Origin: Phoebastria nigripes
Lineage: Eukaryota > Chordata > Aves > Procellariiformes > Diomedeidae
NCBI GenBank assembly: GCA_035582835.1
Contig: JAYKAV010001000.1
Location: 4,335,126 to 4,399,125 of the forward strand
DNA length: 64,000 bases
Direction of reading: 5' to 3'
The notes beneath the pieces are model-generated. The model worked only from the letters and a program-made list of their open reading frames with translations, was not told where the DNA came from and made no database searches. This document shows positions 51,801 to 63,093 of this stretch, piece by piece (position 1 is the first letter of the stretch; each line of letters begins with the position of its first letter). The position numbers and the translations under genes are program-made.

Positions 51801-52238
51801 AGCCAGGCTAGCACCATCCTCTGGCTCGGCTCTGCCCTGCGAGTATATGGGGGAAGCATGTGCATGCCGCTGGCATCTCCCAAGTTTTGCTTGGTAATGT
51901 CCTAATGGAAAAGTAAAGCTTGGAGTGCATTATGGGGAGAGGAAAGAGGGAAAGCAGAGAAAGGAAGAGCCCATTTGTTTATTTTGTTACACATCTATTT
52001 CATATTGAATGTCTTGCTTTCTCCTTGCTGCTGTCAATGTGTCCATACTGGGTGGCAATAAAGAAAGCAGTTTAGTGATTGTATAGCATAGTACTTAAAA
52101 TTTTATTGTTGAAAAGATAAAACTGGGCTACACACCTGCTGTTAAACCTCAATCTCACCTTTAAACCTTCCAGCTGATGTCACATCTCAGGATGATTCTA
52201 TATAATTTAAAAAGAAAATATGTTACACAAGTTATTTT

Positions 52239-52257
52239 AAAAAAAAAAAAAAAAAAA
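52239..52257. repeat. Poly-A tract, 19 nt
   Basis: Uninterrupted A run, followed by 'tctttattgagg'; no retrocopy body recognised on either side. Confidence 0.95.
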
Positions 52258-53073
52258 TCTTTATTGAGGATGAAAATGGGAGCATCCTTTCTGTACTGCA
52301 GTCTGCTGCAACTATGCAAATTGCTAAAATAAGCATTTTGCTCTTGGACAATGCAAGGGGGCACACTTGTACAGGTAAGAATTCAGGTCTGTATTTAAGA
52401 CAAAGCCAGTCAGCTCATGATCATGTAAAACTACACAAACTACACAGAGCAGGACCTACATTTTGACTTAATGGTGGTCTTGTTTAAGGAAATAAAAAGG
52501 GCAGTATCCTAAATTCTATCCTGGCTTACACCTAATTGAAAAACTGCACACTAAGTTTTCTGAGAGTGTTTTCCTGCTCTCTTGGGAAGGAATTGGGGTC
52601 TTGAGTTAACCTTATTTCATATATATACACCAATGTTATCACAGATTATTCCAATTTAAAAGACAAGTCTACTTTTTTTTTTTGATTCACAAAAACATAA
52701 AAAACACTTTTCATCTTCAACATCTGAAAGGTGTCAGATCAAAATGCTGTCAGATGCAGGAAAAAGTAGAATGTATCTAAAATTATGTATAATTTTATTC
52801 CAGAAATAATGTTATTCTCACTATTCTCATTTCATTGTCATTCCTCAAAGCATTATAACTCATTGCGTAGTGAGCACAAGTCACATGATACCATATTTGT
52901 ATCTTCCTTGTATTTCTCATGCAGTAATTTACCCCTAATGAATTATAATCAATGCAATTGTTAGAAGTTGATGTTTAAGGGTATATTTAAACCAAAGTTT
53001 GTTTTTTCAGAGTATTTTGCTCAAGGTCTCAAATGGTGCAGGGAAGAAGTAGTAAAGGTCATGAATACATCTT

Positions 53074-53182
53074 AAATAAACAAACAAACAAACAAACAAA
53101 ACCCCAACCAACCAAACAAAAAACCAACCAACCAAAAACCAAAGCCAAACAAACAAAAAAACCACCAAAACAAAAAACAAAC
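53074..53182. repeat. (CAAA)n / (CCAA)n simple repeat
   Basis: An AAAC tetranucleotide repeat passes into CCAA units and then an A/C-rich run. The 60-residue ORF of K, Q, T and P over it is an artefact. Confidence 0.95.
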
Positions 53183-55689
53183 TTGCTTTTGAATCTTTGT
53201 CAATGCTTGTGGTAAAGGCTTTCCTCTTTTTGTAAAGTTCTGCCTGTGGGTATGTCAGTGGGAGCGGTGCCCTGCAGCCCAGCTGCTCACCTGTGCTCCC
53301 TGGATGTCACAGCAGTTCTTGTCAGGGCTGCGTGCGTAGTGGAGCGTCCTTAATGGGACTGGATTGCTGCTGTGCGTGCTGGTCTGGCTCTGTCAAGATC
53401 AAATGAAGGGATATGAAGAAAGGCTGTCAGGGTACAATGCACCTGCCAAGGGAGTGGCACCAAGGTTGAGTCTACTATATTTTCTAAAGGAATTGTCTAA
53501 TATGAGGGCTGTGATTTTCGGAGAAAGATTACATTTATGAAAGAGGGAGGCAAAGACCTATTTCACCCTTGGTGAACCATCCTATCTGACAGAGTACGGA
53601 AATTTTTTTACATCTGTGACGTAAAATCACACCTGTATGCTGAGGTGCAAAGGAGAGTAATAAAAACCCCCTTGATCTGGGAGGGCAATGGGAGCCTCAA
53701 GGAAATGCTGGCTCCATGAGTGAAGAGTGCTGGAACAAAGCACATGGGCACAAGCTATGTCCGTTATTTTACTGTAACATGACTGGCATTTTGCTCCAGC
53801 ACTGCCAGTCCTGATCTGATGGCTTAGAAGGGATCTCCAGGCAAGACAGGAGACTGCTGTGACTTTGTCTGTACTTGATCTTTCTCTAAACTGAAAGTGA
53901 ACTACTCAGATTTGATTTAAGCATAAAATGTTCTGGCCAGTCTTTATCTTGTCTCAAGCATTTATTTCATGTATTCCCAGCCCTAGCTTAGGTGTCTAGA
54001 AAGGATCGACTGATGAGCTTAGGGACTCTTCAGACCTAATAGGACTAAGATTAATCATCTATAACTAACTGTTAGAAGAGAATGACTTGTTAAATTGCTC
54101 TATCATATCATGTTAAGTTAAAGTTATTATTTTGAGCAGAATGGAAGTAGTTTGAGACCATGGTAAAGTTTTCCAAAGCTATAAAATTAGACATAGAGTG
54201 GAAGACTGACTTAAAATGAAAATAATATTTTAGAAAACAAAAAAAAAGACCAAAGAGACAAGATGAATGTGAAAATAGAATGGCTGTTTGATCTGAAGTA
54301 AATTTAATGTTTCTGAACAATGAATCTAACAGCCATCTGAATGTTGTTGTGGTCAAGTACAGATTTGTAGCTATGTAAGTGTTGCAGAGTCTGCTATTTT
54401 AACAGACATAGAAAATTAGTAGGTAAAAGTAGTAGGAAAGCATGACTGGAGTTTGAAAGTAATATTTTTGAACATGCTATTTGTAAGAATGAAATGTGAA
54501 TTTGGAGTCATATGAAAGGCCAGTAAGTATGCTTAGCAGCTCCAATGCATGTTCAATGTCATGGCAAAATCATATGCTGAGTGATTAATCTTCTCAAACA
54601 CTGTAGATATTGCCTTCCTTCTCAGACAATATACCCAATACCTCCCTGCCAAAACCTCCTGGCCCAGCTCCTCAGCTTCAGCCTCTGTTTCTTTCAGTTT
54701 AAAAAAATAATCTGTTCCCAAGCCTCCTAAAATAGGTTTTATTGAGATGAGTGGGATTTATTCAATGCAAGAGATCTTTACCTTGTAAAATGCTGTCTGA
54801 ATCATGCCTATGTTTACTCTTGCCCTGGGTGTATTGAGCAGTACGTAATTGTGTCCTGGAGGTTATCCATGAGGATGCTGACTGTGAAGAAGTGTGGAAG
54901 TAGTAGAGCGTGCGTAATGAGATGTGACTGAGGTTGCCTTGGAAGTGAACTGGTCTTGCTGTCAGGTACAGGAGCCATGCAAAGTCTATCCCAATGGCAT
55001 CATTCCTGTATATGATATTGACTTCAGCACTACAAATCTAGTGAGATGCAGTTGTCTGGAATTTTTATTTAAGTCAGCCAGGTTCTGCTTTCCAAGAAAC
55101 AGGTGACAATCTCTATGGTGTTGGGTCTTAGCCTGTACTAAAATGTACCATAAAAATTTTAATTTTTGTGAATACTGACTACTAGATCTCCTCTGTTAGA
55201 ATATTACTGCCATATCTTTTTTTTTTTTTTTCCTTTGAGCTTTTGTCACTCTAGTTTTAGACATCTCTCACCTAAAATACCCTGAATGATAAAAGCAAGG
55301 TGTTCGGTTTGTATTCTCTCCTTGTTCATCATTACCTACAGTTGCTTCAGTTTGGCAAAGCATGTTAAACTTATTGACAGCATTCCTTTTTACTGTGCTT
55401 GATGTGTCTAATGATAAATGCTGCTTCACTTTCACTAGATTAAATAGATTCATGGTCTTTGTTACTTCTCATATATCCTAAAAGAAGAAATAAGTAGGTG
55501 ATAAACAATAAAGGCCAGCGAATGAGGAGGCTGAGATGGTTTGCCAGACTGTTTTAAGTCGTAACCTTTCAGGTATTGTGAACTTAAGGAAAGGATAATA
55601 GAAAAAGGATGTCCTGTTTCTCCTGTTTTGAAATCTTTCCAGACCTAGGATGGGAGGTTATTTTCAAAACTGAATATGATTTGTGCTGT

Positions 55690-55792
55690 GTGATTCCAGA
55701 GGTCAGAGTTCAGCATTCTTTAATAGCCAAATTTTCCATTGACCTCAAAGAGAGCTTTGTAGGAGAAAGGACTGTGGGATTCAACTCACAGT
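55690..55792. repeat. Possible ancient amniote repeat fragment
   Basis: 'ccattgacctcaaagagagc', 'tttgtaggagaaaggactgt' and 'gggattcaac' follow the recalled amniote phrase 'ccattgacttcaatgggagctttgcctgagtaaggactgcaggatt'. The match is partial and could be weaker than it looks. Confidence 0.35.
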
Positions 55793-58700
55793 GATTTCTG
55801 TTCTTTTTTAATAAGGAAAAGTCTTGGCTGGCTAACACTGTGCATTCTGCTGAAATACTGGTTCATCATTTACAGAGTAAATGTACTGTTTAATATTAAA
55901 GAAATGATTCAGTCTTTTAGTAGCAAAGTTCTTTCAGGTTATTAAACTAGCATTATAATTTCTGTTCTACTGGTGTCACAAATGAAGTTCTGCAGGATGG
56001 TCGTGACCAATTAGTAATAGGTTGAGCCTTAAAAAAGGCTCGTTTTAATCACTTCTTACTATCCAGTTTTCAGTTTTTCAGTGCTGAAGGAAGGTTTGAC
56101 GCTCAGCAGATTATCAAATCACTGAGCATTTTTCAGCTTTTTTAAAATACTGCTAAGCAAGTAGTAAGTCTCCAAGATTGTGTATTCCTTATGCCTTAAT
56201 TTAGTGTTCATATCTTACGTATAATGTCTTTTTTCATCAGTGTGTGATGCGTGGTGATACATATAGGTGACTCCAGCTGAAAGGGGACCCAGTAACATTT
56301 GGGAAAGGTGCTCTTTTAGAACAAGTTCATAATCTAGGTAGACAAGACAGGCCAAAGAATACGTCTCTGCACACTGGAAGGTGAATCAGCTAAAAAGGAG
56401 AAGGGGGGGGGTGTCAATCAAGTTAAATTGATAGTTGACAAACATTTATTATTAGGGTATATTAATATATTTCATATTTTAACTATGTGCTGCTGTGTTT
56501 TAGTATTTTTTCCACATACTTCAATACTTTGCAATACTTGTTAAAATAAGTTGCTTTTCTACAAACTTGCATCATAATTAGTAGCAAATGTAGTGGCACA
56601 TATCATTCCAAATATCAGAATATGAAGAGAAAAACAAGCTGGCGGTACCTGTCGGATTTCAAAATACTATTTTAATTCAGAAGAAAGGGCTTGACTGATG
56701 TTAAGGGGTGTTTGCCGGGTGAGAAAGGCTATTCATCTTGGTTTCTGAATCCAGAAATTAGCCAGGCTCCCTCCTCTTACAGCTGTGACAAATGTTTCTT
56801 ACAGCAACACTAGTGGGAATAACCTATTTACAGATAATGTGAAAAATGAAAGAAGATAAATCATTTTTGATAGTAGAGCTAGAGAAATTTTAAGCCAAAA
56901 GTGAAAATGGGTATTTATGATGGTTCCAAGGAAGCTTTTAATAGCTGTCTGTTCCATTTCCCCCTGCTGTCTAGTATACACAATGCTGTAAAAACATGCA
57001 CTTTTTTTTGTGATAGAAGTGTCATTCAGAATTAAGAGATTTCTGGATTTGTTAGCAAAAGCACATACATGGTTATACGACTGGCCAGCAGCTGGAGCCT
57101 TCATTTCCTAACGCTTTTGGGTGACATGCTTGATTGTTTTACATGCCATGTGTCCATTCTCCTGTATCTATTCAAGTGATAACTTTTTTTTCCCCTGTTG
57201 ATATCATATTGGTCTCTCCTTTAGAGGTTTGCTAAAAATGTTATAAATACGATATTAAGATTTTTTTTTTTTTTTTTTGCGTATTAAATTCAATATTAGC
57301 ATAAATATAATCCTAGAGCAGAACCTTTTTTCAAGCAGGCTAGTAAAAATTTACCTTGCTTCAGTCTGTAACCTTGGCTGTCTCCTTCCCTGCGGTGTGA
57401 TAACAGCCTCCTGTTTCTGTTCTGCCCTGGGAGAGCTGCATCTGAAACTTTGACGAAAGTATTAAATAGCTTGTACGTACAGCTGCTTGGGCTGCCACTT
57501 TCACTAAACACTTTTCCTATTTTCCTGTTGCTTTTGCTATGGTAGATTGCCTGCAAGGCTTCATTCTGAATCTGGGCCTTTAGCCAAAATAAAAGCCAAA
57601 GACACATCAAAGGACTTGCTTGGAGAATCACCAAATATTACATTTAACTAGAACAGAGAGAAGTATTTCTTCTGAAACTATAGGCTGGGTATGGAAAATA
57701 CTGTGTNGAGAAGGAGAGATTTGGAAATCCTGGGAAAAGGTATTTGTATTGGACAAATACANGTGGTTGCCACGCTTAAAAAAAGGGCATCTTGGCAGCA
57801 GTATGCTGCAGAAAGACCTTCAGCCATTAAAACTAGATTAATAGAAAAGATGATAATTGCAAAAGGAAGTGGAATTTATATTGTGAATAATCCAAAAACC
57901 ATGGCATTGACAATAAAGTTTGAGAAGTGCAAGCAAGAGATGATTTTGTAGAGCTTGACTGAGAACCAACTTGAACTTGGAGCAGTGAGCTCCCAAAGGA
58001 GTTCATGTAAAAATTAAAAAGGAAAACGAAATGAGCAAATGGTCTGTTGGTCTGTTAAACTTGGTGCTTCAGTTGCTCATGTGCATTCTCCGCTGTTGAA
58101 CCTGGGCAGTACTGGAATCTTGCAGGGGTGTGATGTGAGCAGGGCAGGGTGTACCTGCCCCACCCCAGGAGAGGCTTTGAAGCAGTGGTTGTAGGCTGCT
58201 GAGAATGCAGCTGTATCAAGGGAAAGCACCATAAACAATAGGAACATAGTGGTGTACATTTCCTAGCAATAATTGCAGCAATTTAATCTGGAAGCAAAAA
58301 TGGACTTAACCTGTCCAGGAGAACTGAGAAGGGGAATCTTAAGAGTTTAAAAGCAGAAACAGAAATACAGTTTTTCTTGGGAATTTTCTGTTATGTGACA
58401 TTCTCATTGACTCTGTGACACTCAACACTGTATTAATTCTCCAAATATTGAAAAGCCCTTTTTGGGGGGAGGAGGGATGTAATATAATATATCTGCAATC
58501 ACTTGGCTCTGCCATTACAAAAATAGATTTCCAGTACCCTGTCGAAGAAGCTTGGCTGGTTATAGGGTAATATTATTCAGGGTAGATAAAGGAGGCGATA
58601 AGTTCCAGAGGCTCTGGTGTAAGCCAACACTTGAGCTATACACTGGCTTGTTTTGTTCAGTGCTGATAGGTTGGTGTCAGGCAGCAAACTGGGATCTGTC

Positions 58701-60027
58701 AGACTTCTCAGCTCTGAGAGATTACTGAACAGCACAGGAGCCTGGAAAAAAATATGGGTCACAATGCTGAACAATAGACAAATCTCGCTGATGCGTCTCT
58801 GCTTATGTAATTGGAGTTTCAACAAGCTCAGGATCTGCCCCTTCAGGAGTAGGTGTGAATTACATCCTCAAAAACGTTACAAAATGGATCTGCCCACTGA
58901 TGAGATTGTCTCTTCTTGATTAGTGTCTTTATTGAACTGTCCTGTCACTTACTCTCGCAATCTATCCTCCTTCTGTGTATGAAATACTACACCAGATAGA
59001 ACTGTTGACTGCAAACAAATTATCAGGCAAATGTGTATGAAAAGCAAATATAAAAGGCTGTGAACACCAGTCTTGATTCTTAACTTGCCTAAATATTTGT
59101 GAAACACTTTCTAATTATATTCCCAGTGCTGGTAGAAATAGAAAAGGCTCCTGAAGTTACTCAGCAGATAGTCTTGGATATCTACAGACTCTGCTTATAC
59201 CTTTTCTTTTGTTCATCCATCTGTTCCTAAAAATTGCTGTTCTCTGCCCAGATTTTTAGATTCATGTCTAATTTTAATGTTTACTTTTCTCTCTCCTCTG
59301 GAGAGTACAGAGCCCCTGATATCTTAACAAACTGGCACACTTTGATATGTGAAGGTGTAACATTTTTCCGCAGTATTAACAGCAGTGTATTTATTAACAT
59401 CGCTGAGGGGGATTTAGCATTACATAGCACTACAATACAGAGAGAGAACCTTCCCAAAGATACAGAGACTTGTTCTTGTATGGAGTGTTGTCTTTCATAT
59501 TGAACTGTTACTAGTGAACCCAGAATAAGCAGGTCTTACCCGTTAATGTATGTATTCAGACAGTCTACTTATGAGATAAAATTGAAATGAAACTATACTT
59601 CATTTATACAATTCATATTTATTTATAATATTTCTTTGGAGGCAGTTTTTAAACATGATAATACAAAAATATCTGTGTTAACTTACTACTCAACATATGC
59701 TATGAATTAAATTCTGTACTCTAGCCACAGAGCATATGGGTTTGCTGCAATCCTTAAGGCTGCAGATTTAGGTTTGATACTTTAAATTATAGACCTGCTT
59801 TTTGCTGTTTGTCAAGATGGAGGCTGTTGCTTTAAAGCACTGTCTGTCTTTGGAGAAATGACCCAGGCTTCTTGCTTAGCTCCAGACTTCCTGGGGGAAC
59901 ACAGAAAAAAATACTTATATTCCAAATGGAGAACATATTTAGGCATCTTATAATATGGATGGACACTGATGTGATTCTCAAAAGTATCTATCCCTCTAAA
60001 GGACTGTCTGAATCTTTTTATTTCTTT
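55793..60027. other. Non-coding stretch, no gene seen
   Basis: Open frames of 80-112 codons occur on both strands (57296-57634 minus, 57691-57951 plus) but overlap or lack family signatures. A weak L2-tail-like phrase is near 59440. Confidence 0.6.
57261..57278. repeat. Poly-T tract, 18 nt
   Basis: Uninterrupted T run in AT-rich DNA. Confidence 0.95.
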
Positions 60028-60115
60028 ATTTTTGGACCTGCATTCCCACCTGTGAAATGGGCAGGTGACTCTGTCGTGCCTCACAGGGATGTTACAGGGG
60101 AAAATACAGTGTAAG
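60028..60115 (+). mobile_element. MIR-like SINE, 3' half only
   Basis: The blocks 'attcccacctgtgaaatggg' (60041), 'cctcacagggatgttacagg' (60079) and 'gaaaatacagtgtaa' (60100) follow the order and spacing of the MIR 3' half (…tttccccatctgtaaaatggg… …cctcacagggttgttgtgagg… …ttaaatgagataa…). The 5' tRNA-like part and core are not visible upstream. Assignment is by recalled consensus. Confidence 0.5.
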
Positions 60116-62411
60116 GCCTGTATATCAAATTATTCCTCCACAGAGGATTTGCACTTTTTAAATTTGAAATTTCTCCCTGGGAAAATATTGCTGACATCAC
60201 TATCACTCACAGTGAGGAATATTTTTGGTATACAAGACTGGGAGAAAATTTCTTTTTGTGTGAGTATGTAGATTATGAAGCCTTGTTGTAGTTCAAGTCT
60301 AGAAAGTTATTACAGAACATTCTAGATTAAGAAGAAAATATTAAACCTTGAATTACTTGCGAGAACAGCTCTTTCCCAGGAGAACACAGCAATGCTGCAC
60401 AGTGCAAAGGGCCTATTCTGTTCGTTTCCTGGTGAACGTGAGCATTTCTCTCCATGGCAGTTTGCTGAGTGCAATTCCCCTTTGTTTATAAAATTCTACT
60501 GCGAGACCTTGATTTTTCAGATTTAAATGTACAGCTAAGCAGCCTGCTCTGATTAAATAATTATTTTTCCTGAGGGTATTTCTGTTTGGTACTTTAAGAA
60601 GGATTTAAATGTCTCTAACCTGCTAGTAATGAACATGTGGTATCATCATGCTTAAAAACCCATGTTAACAAATCTGTGTTGGCTGGAGGTTAGGCTTTTC
60701 CAGTCGGCTGTCAAGTGTTTTGGGATATCTTTCGTGACTCACTTGTGGGTTTGCAACTCAGATTATGCAGTATCTTAAATGTGTGCTGTNAATTTTAATT
60801 CCATTTTATGTTCTTTCTGTTATGGGTGTGGAAGGAGGAGCAGAGGAGGGGAAATAGCACTAAGATGCACCATTGTACGAAAACATGCTTGTGAGTAATT
60901 TGGATGTAAAATTAGTACAGATTTTGCAAGATAAATCTTTGTGAATGTGTTTTCAAAAGCTGTAGAGATTTATATTTGTCTTTTCATGTTTGTATTTCAC
61001 TACTTTGTCATGTTCTTATATGTATCTGTACCCATTCACGCATGTTGATCAGTTGTCATTATCATAGGCCTTCAACAGGATGATCACTACAATTAATTTC
61101 TATACTTTTGTTAAACTTTATAGATCATTGAATTTTAGCTTTTGATCCTCAATATTTCAGTTAGTTTACCCCCAAAGTCTTCCTCATTGGATTTTAACAG
61201 TTAAGTGACCTTTTCAGCTGATCTGCTCGTAGCCATGTTCACCCAAGCAGTAGAGGACTGCTGCTTTCTAGTGGTACAAGTCCTTGCAAATGGAGATGTA
61301 AAAGTTCTCACGTGAACACGATACCCCAGGGGAAACCCTGGGATGTCGCTCCAATACAGGTGAGGACAGGGAATGACTGAGAATCTCTGTTGCCAGCACA
61401 TGGCGCGCACACAAATAAAATTTGGTGGGAGCCTGGAAAGTGTCGCTGAAAGCAGAGAAAAGGTGTCCAGCAGTGGTGGAGGGGCTCTGTTTGCACAAGA
61501 ACATAATACATTATGGTTTCTTCACTGGTCTGGGTTTCTTTTCTGAGTGTTTTTCTTCAATTTCTTCTTTCAACATCAACTTGTGGTGGCTTTCCTGTTC
61601 CTCTTTCATGGCTATGCTTGATCTTGTGTTAAGTAGCTTTCATTTCCCCATGTTAGATGTGACATTTCTGTCTCTCCTTCATAGCACAGGAGAATATAAG
61701 AAATGGCAGGAGTTAAAGGATCTGTCTCAGTGGCCTGTCTCTGCCACTGTTGTGAATGCATTGGACAAGATAATAGGAGATGCGGAATATAAGCAATCTT
61801 TACTTTCCTGGTTTAGAGACTGCCCCAAGGAGGTTACATCCATACTTTGGAGGCTTTGTGGGAATGGCTTCAGGTGCACTCAGCACTTCACAGGAAAAGC
61901 CACCTCCTTCCCAGTGGGGACAAAGCAGAGAGGAGCTGTATCTCATAGGCTGCAAGACAGGAAACAAAGCTATTATCAAGTTTATCACTGCGGTCTTCTG
62001 TAAAGTTAGTATATCCTGCCCTGTGGTGTGGATGTGTTGGTGTGAGAGTCTACAGGTGTCTGCCTTGAACCTCCCTCCCCCATTCCCATTGCTGCTGGGT
62101 GCAGCCTCTGCCCATTACCTCCTGGTCTGAGCTCCCCCATGCTGAGGACCAGTTCTAGCAGCACTGGTGCTTTCAGCCTCTGCAAGGGAGGGAAAAGCTG
62201 CACCACAAACCAGGCATCCGAAGGAAAAATTTGAAAAGGGCAATTTTACTCAACAATTATTGTTTCACAGTCTTGCCCCCTTTACTTAAAACCACATGAA
62301 AACGAACGATAATGTAGAACTATTGCAGCCCTAATTGAGCACACTTGCAAACATTTGCTATCTTTTGTTCTTTCTAATCTAAATTGAATCTGTGAATTCC
62401 TCCCTCAGGTG
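60116..62411. other. Non-coding stretch ahead of the CR1 insertion, no gene called
   Basis: Contains the longest open frame outside CR1 (61422-62003, + strand, 193 codons). A partly protein-like section (STGEYKKWQELKDL, ALDKIIGDAEYKQSL) is seen, but there are no family motifs, no codon context and competing frames. A frame this long is about what chance gives in 64 kb. A 7-bp hairpin with a GAAA loop is at 61325-61342. Confidence 0.55.
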
Positions 62412-62412
62412 A

Positions 62413-63093
62413 GGCAGGAGAGGAGGTGGGGTGGCTCTGTATGTTAGGGAGTGCTTCGATTGTCTAGAGCTCAACAATTGTGATGATGATAAGGTCGAGT
62501 TTTTATGGGTAAGGATGAGGGGGAAGGCCAACAAGGCAGATATCCTGCTGNGAGTCTGTTATAGGCCACCCAACCAGGATGAAGAGGTGGATGAAACATT
62601 CTACAAACAGCTGGCAGAAGTCTCNCAATCGCTAGCCCTTGTTCTCGTGGGGGACTTCAACTTCCCGGACGTCTGCTGGAAATACAACACGGCAGAGAGG
62701 AAACAGTCTAGGAGGTTCCTGGAGTGTGTGGAAGATAACTTCCTGACACAGCTGGTGAGTGAGCCTNCCAGGGGAGGTGCCTCCCTCGACCTGCTGTTTA
62801 CAAACAGAGAAGGACTGGTGGGAGATGTGGTGGTTGGAGGCCATCTTGGGCTTAGCGACCATGAAATGATAGAATTTTCAATTCTTGGTGAAGTAAGGAG
62901 GGGAGCCAGCAAAACCACTACCATGGACTCCTGGAGGGCGGACTTTAGCCTGTTCAGGACGCTAGTTGAGAGAGTCCCTTGGGAGACAGTCCTGAAGGGC
63001 AAAGGAGTCCAGGAAGGCTGGACGTTCTTCAAGAAGGAAGTCTTAAAGGCGCAGGAGCAGGCTGTCCCCATATGCCATAAGAAGAACAGGTAG
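62413..63093 (+). pseudogene. CR1 ORF2 endonuclease region, truncated and ending in a premature stop
   Basis: This open stretch encodes the C-terminal two thirds of a CR1 endonuclease (exonuclease-endonuclease-phosphatase fold), which nicks target DNA to prime reverse transcription. Counting residue 1 at 62431, the visible family motifs are CYRPP at 43-47, VGDFNFPD at 73-80 (the GDFN strand with a catalytic Asp and Asn) and SDH at 142-144 (the C-terminal catalytic Asp-His pair). The GTG at 62431 is not a true start: the frame is open back to 62413, where the insertion begins, and the N-terminal catalytic Asn and Glu motifs are lost. The frame closes at a TAG at 63091-63093 just after a basic KKNR stretch, where the CR1 chain normally runs on toward the reverse transcriptase. 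Three ambiguous bases (62552, 62625, 62767) fall in it. Confidence 0.93.

Larger units (their letters stand above)
48890..55689. other. Non-coding stretch, no gene seen
   Basis: AT-rich blocks at 48.6-49.3 kb with TAAT/ATTA-rich sequence could be conserved non-coding elements, but nothing here shows it. A GC-richer patch at 51600-51860 and another with CpGs at 53220-53400 stand out. A strong donor-like ACAG|GTAAGA at 52374 has no exon partner. Confidence 0.6.

Noticed and set aside
51347..51811. 154-codon open frame
   Set aside because: Its first two thirds are AT-rich hydrophobic chance sequence and the rest is the GC patch, which is equally open on the other strand.
53033..53215. 60-codon frame rich in K, Q, T and P
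   Set aside because: Translation of the CAAA/CCAA simple repeat.
61422..62003. 193-codon open frame, longest outside CR1
   Set aside because: No family motif, competing frames overlap it (61780-62130), and a frame this long is roughly expected once by chance in 64 kb.
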